From Apostichopus japonicus (Eukaryota > Echinodermata > Holothuroidea > Aspidochirotida > Stichopodidae): a stretch of DNA of 64,000 bases. The translations under genes and the position numbers were made by a program. How positions within the stretch are numbered: position 1 is the first letter of the stretch; each line of letters begins with the position of its first letter. Below, in pieces: positions 12,460 through 24,953 of this stretch. The notes below the pieces were generated by a model. It was not told the origin of the DNA. It saw nothing but the letters and a program-made list of their open reading frames with translations, and did no database searches. The stretch lies in NCBI RefSeq assembly GCF_037975245.1, contig NC_092575.1:7911001-7975000 (forward strand), in the 5' to 3' direction.

Positions 12460-15400
12460 TCCTGCCAGCTCCTAAAGCTAACGTTTCACTCAAAAAGAAT
12501 CTGCTGGTAAAATGCAATCCTCCAAAAGTTTTATCTTTCATATTCTTCTATTGTTATTCAAATGCTATCTAACTATGTCTTCTTTTGCCTTTTTCAGTTA
12601 TATGTCATATGGTGTAAAATTCACTTTACCACAAAACTACCAAATGCTTCATTATACATCTTTGACTTTTTTGGTACTTCAAATGTTATGACTTAGTGAC
12701 TCCACTGAGGCAATAAGGCATAAATATACTGAAAAAAGATCTTAACTGGTGTATGCTTGACTTTTCCTTGAACAAATTTTCATTTTTACAAAGGTTATCC
12801 TTGATCCTGAAGATTAATAAAACATGTTACATAGCTAGCTAGGTTAAGCTGGTCAGCTTGCAACAAAACTTCCCAATTGCATCTTGCAGCATGTGAAACT
12901 GACCATTCCCCCAAAAAATTAACAGAACAGATGGCTCTATAAATACGTTGAGAGTGACGTATGCTAACGTATTCAGTTGAGCTAACTTTTGCGGCATGTT
13001 TTGTTGAAATGTTCCCTGTGTTTACAAGATTTGTCATGGTTTCCCCTGCCAGTATATTATGTAAGTACAATAAATACTTGGCGTTGATTCAAAGCTAATT
13101 GTCTACAACTTATGAAATGGCAACCATACGTTTTCGCTAAATGTGCATTGTTGAATGTGAATATATTAATGCATAGTTTGCTCTAATCTTGGGGCAGCCC
13201 AGTAACAACACTTAATTTGTGTAGCGTATTCCACAACTGTGGCTGTGGTATATCTTGGTGTAGCATATTACTTCACAACTTCAATATATCAGACAACTCA
13301 AAAGACAAAGGTCCTCGCGACCATCAAGTTTGCTATGTGATATCTCAACGCTTAGCCTAGGCTCAGATGAACCTACTGTTGTAAGCCTACTCTGTTTTGC
13401 ATGTGATAATGATAAAGTGAACTGGTATGGCTATTTATCAGGTATTAATATTTTCTTAATTGAGTCAGATGAATCAGTACTCGCTAACATTCACAAGGAA
13501 ATGGTTCCATCGTTACATCGACTAATGTGGTGGATGGAAGCATATGGTTGCTGAGGATGCTTTTTGCAGTACGTCTAGCTGTAACCGTGGGTAACTTACT
13601 TTGACCGGCAGTCTGATTAGTTTGAAGCATTCACATTCCTAGATTTGCAGGCAGACATTAAATTGTTATTCACATCCACAAAGAACATCCCTAATACATG
13701 AAAGTCATGATGAGTCACTTCTAAACATCAACTCTGGTATTATTATAAACACTGCAAAGACTACAACCATATTTAAATTTCCTGTACAATTCAGACATTA
13801 AGTAAACAGGCTTTGTAAAGTGTATACATATAACACATCCTCTGCATGCAAACACATTTGAACCATTTTAAATGGTGATCAAAAGTTGCCAGAAAGTAGA
13901 AGCAACATCTCTGACAATTACCATTTGTTTTTCCTTTCAAAAGTAGATTCTTTGCTCATAAGAAGTAGCTGAACTTTTGAATAAAAACTAACCTGCATAT
14001 CTGAAGTGACAATAGGTCATTGCTGGACAAGAACCCCATATTTTGAAATATAAACCAAACAACTGAATATCTATACTAAAAGTACTAATGTACTATTTTT
14101 AATACAAAACACATAATTGCTTTGACTACAAAGGAAGCTCCAACATTGACCTTTCCCCAAGGAAAATGGCTTCAATAGGTAACTATATGTTTAGTTTTCA
14201 AAGCATATCTGATGTTGTATAACCTTACACTTTGACTAGACAGTATCTATTCTAAGAATAATATGCTACCATGTCATGTAATATATACCAGGTCATGTGT
14301 GTGCCTGTATGTATGTGTGTATGTGCTGTTTCCCTTTGATCGGGTACACCAAAAGTACGCTAGTGGTCGTTCCCCTATTACTGCAACTTTCGAATAAGTC
14401 ATGATATGACATTCAACTCGGAAAGATTTGCCAAAACACACGTCACCGACGAAAGTTTGAGGAATCATAGGACATCATGGGAAATATGTTAACAATGCTT
14501 GATTTTCCTTAAAAGTGACCCCTGGATGATCAACCTTTATATACAGCTTAAAACAAAGGTCAAGCCGTTTGATCTCAAGTGCTCACTTCCAAGGAGAAAT
14601 CCCACTCCATTTGGCAGATCTGCATTGAAAACGTTTCATCTGGAGAATCAATTAACATCCGAGGGAGCGATGATTCAAAGAGACAAGAGACCACTGCCTT
14701 GGGTTTTTCTCCTCGCGTGACAACTATCGAGGCAGGAGTGTTTTACCCAAGACCTGCTTGTCCATGCTCATCAGAACCATTCCGTAAGCTCTTGATCATG
14801 TTGTAAAAAAAATCATTCTTGTCTTAGTTTATCCAGAGGAGATCATTTTGACGGATTTCATTCATTAGAAGGACTCAACTTTGGGAGTCGAGGGAAAGTT
14901 TAAAGGCCATTGCTTACAAGGACTAGTGTGTTGTTCTCAATGATAAAACTTGATGCTTTCCAGATTCAAAACAAAAAAATTAATAAACGATGAGGATGCT
15001 CTCATTTGGGTAATGACTCAGACCGAGGTAGCATAGACGTAATATCTCGCTCGCCATGCAGAAAGTCTTAATAATACTGATTCAAGTTAATTTAACTAAA
15101 CATGACACAATCTTATCCTGACCTTCAAGAACTACAGAAATTCTCAGAGCTACTGCGAGCAAAGCAATCTTGCGATACCTAGTTTACAAACATGATGGCA
15201 CAACCATGAATCCATGAACAAAAAAAAACACAGAAAACTTGAATAAACATTCAGCCTGTGATTCAAGTCTGTTGGAGGTCAGCTTAAGGTCAAATCCGAC
15301 CCCGACGTGAAGTTGCACATGCAATATATTTACATCACTGATAAGTGTCCTCAGAGGAATGACACGCTTTCTCACCCCCTCCCCCCCCAAATAAAAGTGT

Positions 15401-15650
15401 CAGAAAGGAACAGAATTTAGTTATCCACCCTTATTTTTATCTGCAATTCAGAAATCTTCCACTGTCAGGATTTATTTATTAGTATTATTAACTCTACTTT
15501 ATTATTCTCACAGCTGTAATGAAGGAGCCACCCATTGTGATGTTTGACCAACACAAACATTTGATGACTGTCGTGGGTGATTGGGCCTGCTGGGATGAGG
15601 TGTATAGAAGGATCCAAGATATGGAGGATCAGAATGGCACAAGAGGCATG
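12460..15650. other. Non-coding stretch, nothing recognised
   Basis: Short overlapping open frames on both strands (for example 12795-13070 minus and 14499-14806 plus) show no domain I recognise and no convincing splice pairs. The 14560-14800 segment is less AT-rich than its surroundings and could be constrained, but there is no direct evidence of function. Confidence 0.35.
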
Positions 15651-15652
15651 GT

Positions 15653-15662
15653 GGGGGGGGGG
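15653..15662. repeat. Poly(G) tract, G10
   Basis: Ten G in a purine-rich patch ending GGGGAGAGG, about 300 bp downstream (in minus-strand terms) of the RRM-like exon. Confidence 0.9.
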
Positions 15663-15882
15663 AGAGGTATGCAGTAAACTGAAATGTCCTTTGTTCATCA
15701 TGTCTGTACATGGTTCCAAATATTACAACTTTAAAAAGAATAACTGTAAATTTCCCCCTTCAAACGAAAACTACCAATAAAGCCAATACAAGTGTTTTGT
15801 ACCCCTTCTGTAGGCCACTCCTTCTCTCCCATGACCCCATCTCTGTGATTTCTTTAATACAACTTTATTTCTTTCACAACTA

Positions 15883-15905
15883 CCCCCCCCCCCCAAAAAA
15901 AAAAA
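15883..15905. repeat. C12-A11 double homopolymer
   Basis: Twelve C followed immediately by eleven A, about 60 bp on the downstream-intron side of the RRM-like exon. Confidence 0.95.
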
Positions 15906-15967
15906 TTTGCACAACTATCAGTGCTTTGCTGAAAAGGAAAGGATAAAACTATATACAATGTACTCAC

Positions 15968-16016
15968 CTCTACTTCTTTTTGTGTTTTTGTCAATCATTA
16001 AGGATGCCTCTTCAAC
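15968..16016 (-). CDS. Internal coding exon, probably part of an RRM RNA-binding domain protein
   Basis: Read on the minus strand, a near-perfect acceptor (CTTTTCTCTTGCAG, with a plausible branch-point TTCAC about 30 nt upstream) precedes a 49-nt open segment. A near-perfect donor, GAG|GTGAGT, follows. The frame reads VEEASLMIDKNTKRSR and ends with one G of the next codon (phase 0 in, phase 1 out). An RRM commonly has a DxxTxxSRG segment directly before the RNP1 strand (G-F/Y-G/A-F-V), and the trailing G fits that glycine. The best pattern match from memory is Musashi or hnRNP A/B-type RRMs, e.g. the VEDAMLMFDK part of Musashi RRM2. It differs at many positions, so no ortholog is claimed. The flanking exons were not found, implying long introns. 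Splice-site quality is seen directly; the RRM call is inference from 16 residues. Confidence 0.55.
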
Positions 16017-16019
16017 CTG

Positions 16020-17596
16020 CAAGAGAAAAGAAAAAAAATTGCGACGTGAATTACCAAAGACTTCACCCAACTCTGCGATGACCTAATTTAGATGATATAT
16101 TCTGGTACCAGGGGCAATAAATACAACGTCAGATTTTGACAATCAAGCATTTCAGTTTGTAGGGTGTTTCCTTTAAAAATAATACATTTTTTTTGTAGCA
16201 GCCACAAACTAAACCTACAGTACAGTAACTACCACAGCAGTTACCTATCAAGCAGGATCGATGCCTTAATGCACATGTCCACCTGATCTTCTGGAATTTG
16301 GGAAAACAACCAGTTATTTTCCATTCGAGAAAAATTTGAGAAATAATTGCCCTAAAAACGTCTCTCAGTTTTAGTTTTATTTGCAGTATCCAGTCCCTGA
16401 GGCCATATCGTGGGAGAAACCTTAGAAATAAAGCTGTTACTGCTCTCCCATCCCTGCACAACTGCTGTTTGCTAATCCATGACAACTCTGAGCCACCTGC
16501 TAGTTACTGGTGTTGACCAAATCACACCTTTACACATAACAGATAAAAACAATATAAGAAAATATCTGGACAAATTTGATTGTTTCTCATCTTTGTTCAC
16601 TCTTTCTCTCTGTTACCATCCAAGTTTCATCAGGAAGCCAGACTGGGTCACCTGATCAGAACAACCTGCTTTAGCCAGCTCCTCGGCTACAGCAGCATCA
16701 GGTCAGTAACCCTAAGGACACATTTGGGTCGTCTCACAAACAAATTTGATTAGCCTCAATTGTTGATTTGATAGGAGTCTTTCCCCTGGGTCATTTACTC
16801 TGCTTCCTTATCCTTTCTTTTCGCTGTTCAAAATCACTAGAAAAGTTTCTGAGAAGCCAGAACATGAGTTATCCTAACACTGACATCAAATTTGAAATAA
16901 ACAGCTTAGGTTTCTCTTGGTCTCGACAACAAGTAGCGCACCACCATCACCTAGGACGGAAATTTGGTGATAATATATGCAAATTGAAATTGCGAGTAAA
17001 AGAATATGACCCAATTTCTTCAAGTTAAAGCCCTGTCAAGAATTGGCGGCACTAAAAGAGGAATAAAATTCCCGTGCAGGGACATAGCGTTCGGTTTTAC
17101 CGTGGCGTAGTCTATCCATGTGACTGCAAAAGGATCCCTTCTAAGGTACCCAAGGGGCATTACACAAATAGCCAGAGAACGTGAATCTTTATGCCTAACA
17201 ATCTACGGTTCCAGCATGAAAAATAGGCCAAGGTGCAGAATTACTGACAATGCTGAAATATTCTCCCATAAGCTCTATCTCAACTGCTCGATCAATCTGT
17301 GCTACGATTGAAGCTAGATGGAGCCCATGATGAAAGATAAAATAATGGCAGGGAACATTCATAGCTAAACACTACTAGTGAAAAAGGGGGGGTGAACATT
17401 AACTGGAAAGATGGGAGTAACATACACTGTAGCAGGGGGAAAGTGGGGGCGAGGGGAGAGAGAGACAATGTCATACAAAGGGGGATACATGTGACCTACA
17501 TGAAGCTAATTTATACAACATGAAATTCTGACATTTTGATTTGTCTGTATCATGTTTAGTCTACTTTAAAATTATATCCCTCATTCTGATGTATTC
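16020..17596. other. Probable intron; one weak plus-strand exon-like segment
   Basis: Non-coding apart from a GC-richer patch at 16620-16705. There a pyrimidine-rich acceptor-like sequence ending CCATCCAAG precedes a 77-nt open segment ending CAG|GTCAGT on the plus strand, opposite to the RRM-like exon. Not strong enough to call an exon. Confidence 0.35.
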
Positions 17597-17643
17597 CACT
17601 TTTATCAATCACTTTTATCAATCACTTTTATCAATCACTTTTA
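17597..17643. repeat. Tandem repeat, 13-bp unit, 3.6 copies
   Basis: CACTTTTATCAAT repeats at 17597, 17610 and 17623 without mismatch, and CACTTTTA follows. Confidence 0.95.
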
Positions 17644-17649
17644 CAGATT

Positions 17650-20600
17650 AAGAATTTGAATTTATTATAGATTAAGTAAAGTATGAAAAACTGAAAATGA
17701 GTAATTGCTTGTTATACCTGATCAGGTACTTAGCTAAAATATAATAATACATCCAACCAGTGGTAAGTCACTTCATCAAAATCATCTCTACCAAAAATGT
17801 ACAGTACATGTATCTAGCCATATTTTGTTGATTTGTACAACATAACTTAAATTCACAATGCAGTAGCCTAGATCACTTTATTTAGTTAAATATCATAATT
17901 AAATTGATTTTAACTAGTATTTTCTAAATTCCAAAATTGCAAAACTTAAAGTATTATTACATAAGTGAACAACACCATTTTGGAATCAAACACCAAAATC
18001 AAATCTTATCTTTAGGAGCGATATCACTGCATGCATGCAGAAACCTAAATTTGTTTAATTTCTTTTGAAGATGGTACTACTGAATAATCAATATAAAAGT
18101 GCACATCAACTTCCAAAATAAATGCAATATTAATGACTGAATACTGTAACACCTGATCCGGTCAGCCAATCAAATTGCAATTCTACGCAATGAAACACTA
18201 CATTTGCAGCTTGCCAGATTCTGTTTGTAAACACTCGGACACCCTTGAACTAGCAATCATGCTCCCTCGTTGAGTAAACAAACAAGGCAGCGTCCCTCGC
18301 CGATCGCCATTCATGTGCAAAATTATCCTTAGAAACACAGAGATTTCAGTACTACATATAAAATATCAATAACTAAAGAAAAACAGAAAAGTAAAAAAAT
18401 AGTCTCACACACATACTGTACACACGCAAATTAAGTCATGTTACCAACATTCTGATTCAGTTAAAACTATAAGTACAGTTGTATAATTTATATATCATAG
18501 ACAGCATTAAAGTAAACAGACAGATGTAATAGCCAATTATATCACAGCTAATACTACTGTAAGATATCTATGTTAACTTAAGACCACATGCAGTTAACTG
18601 CAGTTTAATAGACTTGACTCACAACCACAATTCCCCAAGTATTAATTTACTGCGGTCTGAGTACAGGGAGATACTACAGTTAACATACAGGGTATCCTCC
18701 TCCACCAATGCAGCAGTCCACTTTCACACCAGGTGAAGTTGGCTTCAAACAGCTCATCAGAACAGGCTCGACATTCCATGAAACACTCTAGATTCGTTGT
18801 AAAATGTCGTTGACCAAGAAATTAAAAAGTGCAATGCTCTTGACAGCAGCCTGCTCAAGCTTCACTGCTTGCACGCACTCTCACACTTAATGCCTTCACA
18901 CATAATATGGGAACCCTATCAATGCTGTCCTTCCACTGTACTTTGAGCGTTCCAAGGGCTACAGGCGATTCATATCAACAAAAACCAAGCAAAGGGCCTT
19001 GAATTAATTTAAAAAGCCTACAAGGAATGCACATGTAGCAATCGCAGGGCAAATAGGAGGTGTATCGCTGAAAAATAACATGCCAAAATATTAATTGGTT
19101 TAACTACCGACAGTACAAAGGGCTGCAGCTTAAGTGCCAAAAGCAATGGTTTAATTTCCCAGAGATATTCTTTCACTCGGGAGTAACTGCATAAATTGCA
19201 CCGGTATGATCGAGCGAACACTCTATAGACTCAATAATCATTGGGTTTAATGGAGGGAGGTCATTAATTTTAATGCCAACTGTTATTTGGTTCGTATCAA
19301 AAAGGTATCTATTTGAACCACTAATGTTATAAAAATTTACACTTTTAATGGCCAGGGATATGAAGGTTGAGGGATTTCAAAAAATCACCAACTCAAGTAG
19401 CCGGTGTGTCCTTGAGCCATGTTTCATGACATTTATTTCGTAAAAATGATCGAAGTTATTTTAAGGATAAGGATCTGTAGAGAAGTGTGACTGCACCTGA
19501 CTGAGCTTGAGTAGAAGGTAACAACTTGACACATCTTGGTATGAAATAACAATTATTCAAAAAAATGAAAAATTATATTATTCTAAAACAACCACTAAAC
19601 CTATGCAAATCACAAGAAATCTTGGCACTGCAAAATTTCCCATGCACTGGTGGTAGTAAAATATGCAATGACTGCACATGTATGAATACAAGTCATTTAA
19701 GAGATATAAGAATTAACTAGTAGGCAAGGAGACATGCTTCAGATGACGTTACGATTCTCATGGAAGTCATTATTAACATGAAATTGACTGTACACTGACT
19801 GGTCTTATTCTTCCTTTGTTAATATGTTTTATACTATTTTAACAATGAGAAGTCCTGCTATTATGGAACAAACTGCGAATACTATCAAGAATTTTGACGT
19901 TTCCCAAACGTAACTTGTTCGTCTCTACCAAAATGTTGGTTTTGCCGTGATCTTGCAAAATACATACAAGGGTCAAAATCTCCTGTGATGAGAGAATTTA
20001 TGACTTTAACCTGAAACAGTAGCTCCCAAAACATTACAAGGAAAAGATACTATATTCAACATATTACTACGACATACAGTGCTTAAGTAAATACATATTG
20101 TATATCCTTCGTATCATATGCCATATTTTCTACTTCATCTTTCATCTTTCAAAGATCAAATTTCTCAACTACTTCCATGGATCAATTTCATCATGATTCT
20201 TAACAAATTTTTCAAGAAAAGACAACAAATTCAAAAGCAGTTTGCAAAGATTTGAAAGGTTCTCGAAGACGGAAAAGTAAAAAAAATGTATCTTGCCATT
20301 CAACTCAAGGCTATAGTGATATGTCATGGTTATGAATCAATGAAGAATGAAATCAACTTTGGCAAGTTCAATTTTGATTTTCAATTATTCTGTCAGATCA
20401 GAAGACAAGAGCCAGTCACCTTAATGGAACATTTTTTCCAGCATGTCAAAGATGCTTTTTCTTGGGACCTTCCCTCAAAATAAATTCTATTTCAATTTGC
20501 TAGTAATGACAGTTGCTGCCCAAGAAGAAAATGAAAAATGAAATATCTTTGGCAAAAACAATTGTGTCCCATAAATTCAAGAAACTTAAATGTAACTTAA

Positions 20601-20756
20601 CACGATTGAACATGTGTTCCTTATTAGTTGTGTAAAGAAACATTGCGTGTATATCACCAATCTTTCACATCCTTGTAGACTTTTACTAGATATTTATACT
20701 ATCCCTAAACGTAGAAAAGCAGGAAAGAATGGAACCAGAAATCCAGTTAGCTTTGT
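17650..20756. other. Non-coding stretch; possible conserved segment near 18.9-19.3 kb
   Basis: No exon or transposon ends found. The 18900-19260 segment is less repetitive than its surroundings and contains homeodomain-like TTAATT cores and TCF-like CAAAGGGC words, so it is a candidate regulatory segment. This is only an impression of composition. Confidence 0.25.
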
Positions 20757-21649
20757 GATTCCTTGCCATACAATGAGGCTCAAAATTCAAAATATTGTAA
20801 CTATCTGACTAATGTAGAGCAAGTGAGATAAACTTGTCCAAGAATTAAGTGAGAACCAGAAAAGATTTGTAGAAATCCCTTCATCTTCAATGTTATCAAC
20901 CATGTCGTTCACTCATTTAGGACTTTACATTATAGCATTTTAAACCAAAATGTTTCAATATTAAGAAAGAACAAATGAAGTTGAAGACCTATAGAGCCCC
21001 TTTTCAGAACTGAACTGAAATGACTTTGACCAAACTATGTTCACCAAATGAAAATCATAGGACTGGAGATTTTGGAGAATTCACAGCTTAATTGTAGCTT
21101 TAATTTTGGAGTTATCATGTTTAAAAGGGTTTCAGACTTTGATGCATGTTGACATCATGTGACCTTTAACCTCTATCAATTTCAATTGGATTTTTGCACT
21201 CACCAAGCTGGATCTACATACTATGTACGAAGTTCATGTAAGATGTACTGCTTGTGTTATCGTGTTAAAAAGATTTTCAGCCTTTCTTTAAATGTTGACT
21301 GCAAATGACCTTTGACCACCACCAATTTCAATAGTGTTCTTGTACTGAACAAGCTGAATATGCATAGCATGTATGAAGTTCAACAAAGATGTACTTTTTG
21401 AGTTATCATGTTCACAATGTGTTTAGACTTTGACCTCTGTTGACCCAAAATGATGATTGAAGTTCACAGAAAACTATAGGCTTCTTGTACTCAATAAGAC
21501 CGATCCAAATACTAAGTATGAAGTTAATCCACCATGAACTATTTTAGTTACCGTGTTTTACAAGCAAGTGTCACATTATTTCACATACATACATATACAT
21601 ACACACACACACACATCGCATAGATTCCTTTTGCCTCCATCAAGGAATC
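20757..21649 (+). mobile_element. Hairpin-ended non-autonomous element, short copy of the 58-kb family
   Basis: The left end GATTCCTTG (20757-20765) is the exact inverse of CAAGGAATC (21641-21649). The right end is itself a hairpin, GATTCCTT (21623-21630) with AAGGAATC (21642-21649). Between them are about four diverged ~140-bp monomers anchored by TGACCTTT-type words near 21020, 21160, 21306 and 21430. A CAAGTGTCACA module and a (CA)n tract follow near 21570-21615. The same order of parts occurs at 58012-60665. The layout (short inverted ends, tandem core, microsatellite, 3' hairpin) matches that described for HINE/DINE/pearl elements mobilised by Helentrons. That assignment is inference. 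No coding capacity. Confidence 0.7.
21595..21616. repeat. (CA)n-rich microsatellite inside the hairpin-ended element
   Basis: An ACATACAC tract passing into pure AC repeats just before the 3' hairpin, in the same position as the longer tract at 60580-60620. Confidence 0.85.
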
Positions 21650-22250
21650 AAAAATTGAAAGCCCTGTTCCAGTAGAACTATTCAAAAGTTGTGTCTCTGT
21701 TTTTCAGTAGATGAGGAAAAATGTTCTTATACAAAATAATGAAAGAATCAGAACGTTCTATTTCTTCATAAAGTATGTTTGATCTGCTATTTGGGGGGTA
21801 ATTCTCCTGAAAGATAAATGAATTGATTGCAGGAGCATATTGTCAACACTTTAACCACTGAACAATCAAACGCTGTGGCAGGGGATTTGACTTAAACCGC
21901 TGTCAACTTTGCCAAACATTCATGTCACAATTTGAAACTAACCAGAGTTGCATATGTGGCAGCTCTCAATTTGAAACAGACAGCTCGCACTCAATTCTGC
22001 AGGTGCAGTATTCAGGAATGGGTTTCCAGTTCAATGTTTCATCATAAGATTTAAGACAGTAAGCAACATACAAATCTTCTTTAAAGTGTTTATTTGGGAC
22101 AAAAGCAATGACTCAAAAGGTCTGATTTCTCGCTGACCCCTTTATATACACAAACTGAAATGAAATAACATACTGTAGAATATTTCACTCAATTCTAATA
22201 TAACATATAACAGGATATGTTTGATACTGTACTTGCTCAGATATTATAGA

Positions 22251-22676
22251 CAACTATTGTATGTGTACACTTCTCACAATTAAATGTGTAGACTTCTCAT
22301 AGGCAACTATGTGTACACTTCTCACAGCTAACTGTGTGTACACTTCTCACAGCTAACTGTGTGTACACTTCTCACAGCTACTGTACCTATGTGTATACTA
22401 CTCACAGCTAACTATGTGTACACTTCCCATAGGCAACTATGTGCATACTTCTCACAGCTAACTATATGTACACTTCTCATAGGGCAACTATGTGTACACT
22501 TCTCATAGGCTACTATGTGTATATTTCTCACAGCTCACTATGTGTACACTTCTCACAGCTAACTATGTGTATTCTTCTCACAGCTAACTATGTGTACACT
22601 TCTCACAGTTAAATGTGTAGACTTCTCACAGCTAACTATGTGTAAACTTCTCACAGTTAAATGTGTACACTTCTCA
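22251..22676. repeat. Minisatellite, ~25-bp unit, about 17 copies
   Basis: The unit reads roughly ACTATGTGTACACTTCTCAC plus AGCTA. Two unit classes are interspersed: those with CACAGCTAAC and those with CATAGGCAAC between the GTGTACACTTCT cores. A third minor variant has CACAGTTAAATGTGTAGAC. GTGTAC and TGTGTACA are self-complementary. No open frame persists. Confidence 0.92.
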
Positions 22677-22679
22677 AAT

Positions 22680-24953
22680 CTGTGGATCCTACTTCAACAA
22701 ATTTGCCACTATAAAATGTAAACAAGTCAACTATTGGTAATCCAAGCACAGGGATTTGTATACAACAGAATATTGTGAAAGAGTTATTATCACAGAAAGC
22801 CTAAAATTATTAACATAGATACAAACTCTGTATACTATTAGTAGCACAGCAACTTATACCATCTGTGCTTTCTGATTATGTTGAAAATCATTCTACAGGC
22901 AGCCCAAAGAAATATAATTCATCTTTATGCATAATGCCAACTTGCATATATACACACTTGTAAACATTTGCCGTTGAAGATTATTACCCCTTGTAAAAGT
23001 TATCACGCTCATCTCAGCTAATATGCAGCAATGCAGTATGGCTGTATTAATCTCTCATGTCATCTGCTAATTATCCGTGATACCTTTCGCAAGAAAAGAT
23101 TGTTTATTTCCTTCCAGGACATGAATATTCATGACGGTCTTTACCTTTACGATACGATGCAGTAATTCAAACTGCTGCCACTTCAAACATTGCCATGCAG
23201 GATCATTTTTCAATCAGTGGAAATGTCTAATGTAAGCTGATCCAATCATAATGGTAGTTGTCGATTTAAGAGTAATTATTTATGGCCTAACTATCATTTT
23301 GAGGATATGATTTACGTCCCACACAGTGACTACTGCAATGTAACATGCTATTGCTAACCTTTAGAATGCTGCACTGCTCACCATCGAATCAAGTCAGTTT
23401 CTTGCCGTTAATCGTTAACTCCCATTAATTTTGGGTTCCAATTTGGGTAGTGCTGACTATAAAGGGGATGGCTTCATATTTGTTTTGATGTGCTCTCCTG
23501 TGTTACTTTAAATTGCAAAAAAACTGATATCACAAATCCATCTAACGCTCTGAAACGTTACGTACACACTCGACATAAATTCATTATAATTATGTGTTAC
23601 GTATCGATGTCGACAGGGATTCTTACCTCCCTAAGGGACCCTTTACGGAGAAGAGATTTCATAGAAAGGTGTACAAAACTAAATTCTCCACAAATGGTCT
23701 TCTCGTTTACTCTTAATGTTTACAACTATTTTTGCAATTGAAGGCCATTGTCATGGCAACAGAAATGCAGCTTTTGCATTTTGCTCACACAATCACGATA
23801 AAATTGGATATCAGTTCAGCAACATCTCGGAGCAACTATTGAATTTCAAATGAAAGAGCAAGAAGCAAACCTTTATACTAGTTTGCAATCATTTCAATGA
23901 ACTACTCAGAATTGCTTTTCTTTTTGCCTTTTCTTCTTGCACTGTCATGAACAGTTGTAACCTCCAGTAAACCGTGGATAATCATAAAAATTGATGTTCT
24001 CATAGATATGGAGTTTAACAAGAAATGAAAGGAAAGCTGAAGACATTCTACCTGCTGTCACTATCAGCCTTAGAGGGCTTTCATCATTATCCAAACAGTT
24101 TAGAATGACTCCAAGTTGCACTTTAAAAAAAAACCAATAAAATATCAACAAAAAAATGCAAAAGAAAATATCAAATCCCTATATTCTATATTTGGTATAT
24201 AATCCATCCATGTGACATCTCTAAAGACTACCAAATATTAGTGTTTCATTACTCCCTAATGTACCCCTTAAGTCTTCATTCTCATTCAATTTGATATGAT
24301 GGCTTCATCTATTTGTTCTTGAAAAACCATTATCATGGCCATTTCAAAATAAACAACTTTTCTGGCCAAAAGAAAGAGAGAGAGAGAGGGAAAACAAGAA
24401 TCATAAAAATAATAATGCACAGGAGAAAATTGAAATTAAATCATCTTTCTATGACGCCCTGCATTCTCAACCAATCTTTCTACGGTTAAGGTCAATGCTA
24501 TTTCACCTTAAAGTACTATGATCAGAAATTTGAGTATTTATGTTATGGTTTGATGCTTAGGCATACAGAAATATCCCTCAGGTATGCTATACCTTAATTG
24601 GAGGATAAATTGTAAAGCAAATCGAACACAAAGTACCTGCATGTGAGTTGCCTTTTTTATCCATCATGTTGCTAGGCAACAATAGAACAGGAACTTGTGG
24701 CTGTTAGGCTTCTTTTTAGTGTGTGAAAGAGATGTGAAGGGTAATGTACAGGTGGATATATGATCATAAGCTAGAGGCAAATGTCAAGACTCTTTGTCAA
24801 AGTGTAACGATTGGATATTTTCCCAAAAATGAAAAAAAACACAAGTTCTTGAATTGAATTGTTCAGCAATAAAGGTTACAATGGTCATAATCACAGGCAA
24901 AAGATTATTTCCATTTAAAGCATCATAACGACTCACAGGGAAAAACTTAAATT
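22680..24953. other. Non-coding stretch with possible regulatory segment near 23.1-23.8 kb
   Basis: A 14-bp perfect palindrome, CATGAATATTCATG, lies at 23120-23133. The 23490-23740 stretch is open on both strands, and a donor-like GGGAG|GTAAGA is visible on the minus strand near 23626, but no matching acceptor was found. A short (AG)n tract lies near 24374-24388. Confidence 0.3.

Noticed and set aside
16129-16485. 118-codon minus-strand frame near the RRM-like exon
   Set aside because: No recognisable domain, unusual Cys-rich composition and no splice-site support. It lies upstream of a good acceptor, so it is more likely intron.
24300-24390. Minus-strand acceptor-like CT tract followed by a 24-codon open stretch
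   Set aside because: The pyrimidine tract is the reverse of an (AG)n microsatellite, and no donor precedes the stop codon.
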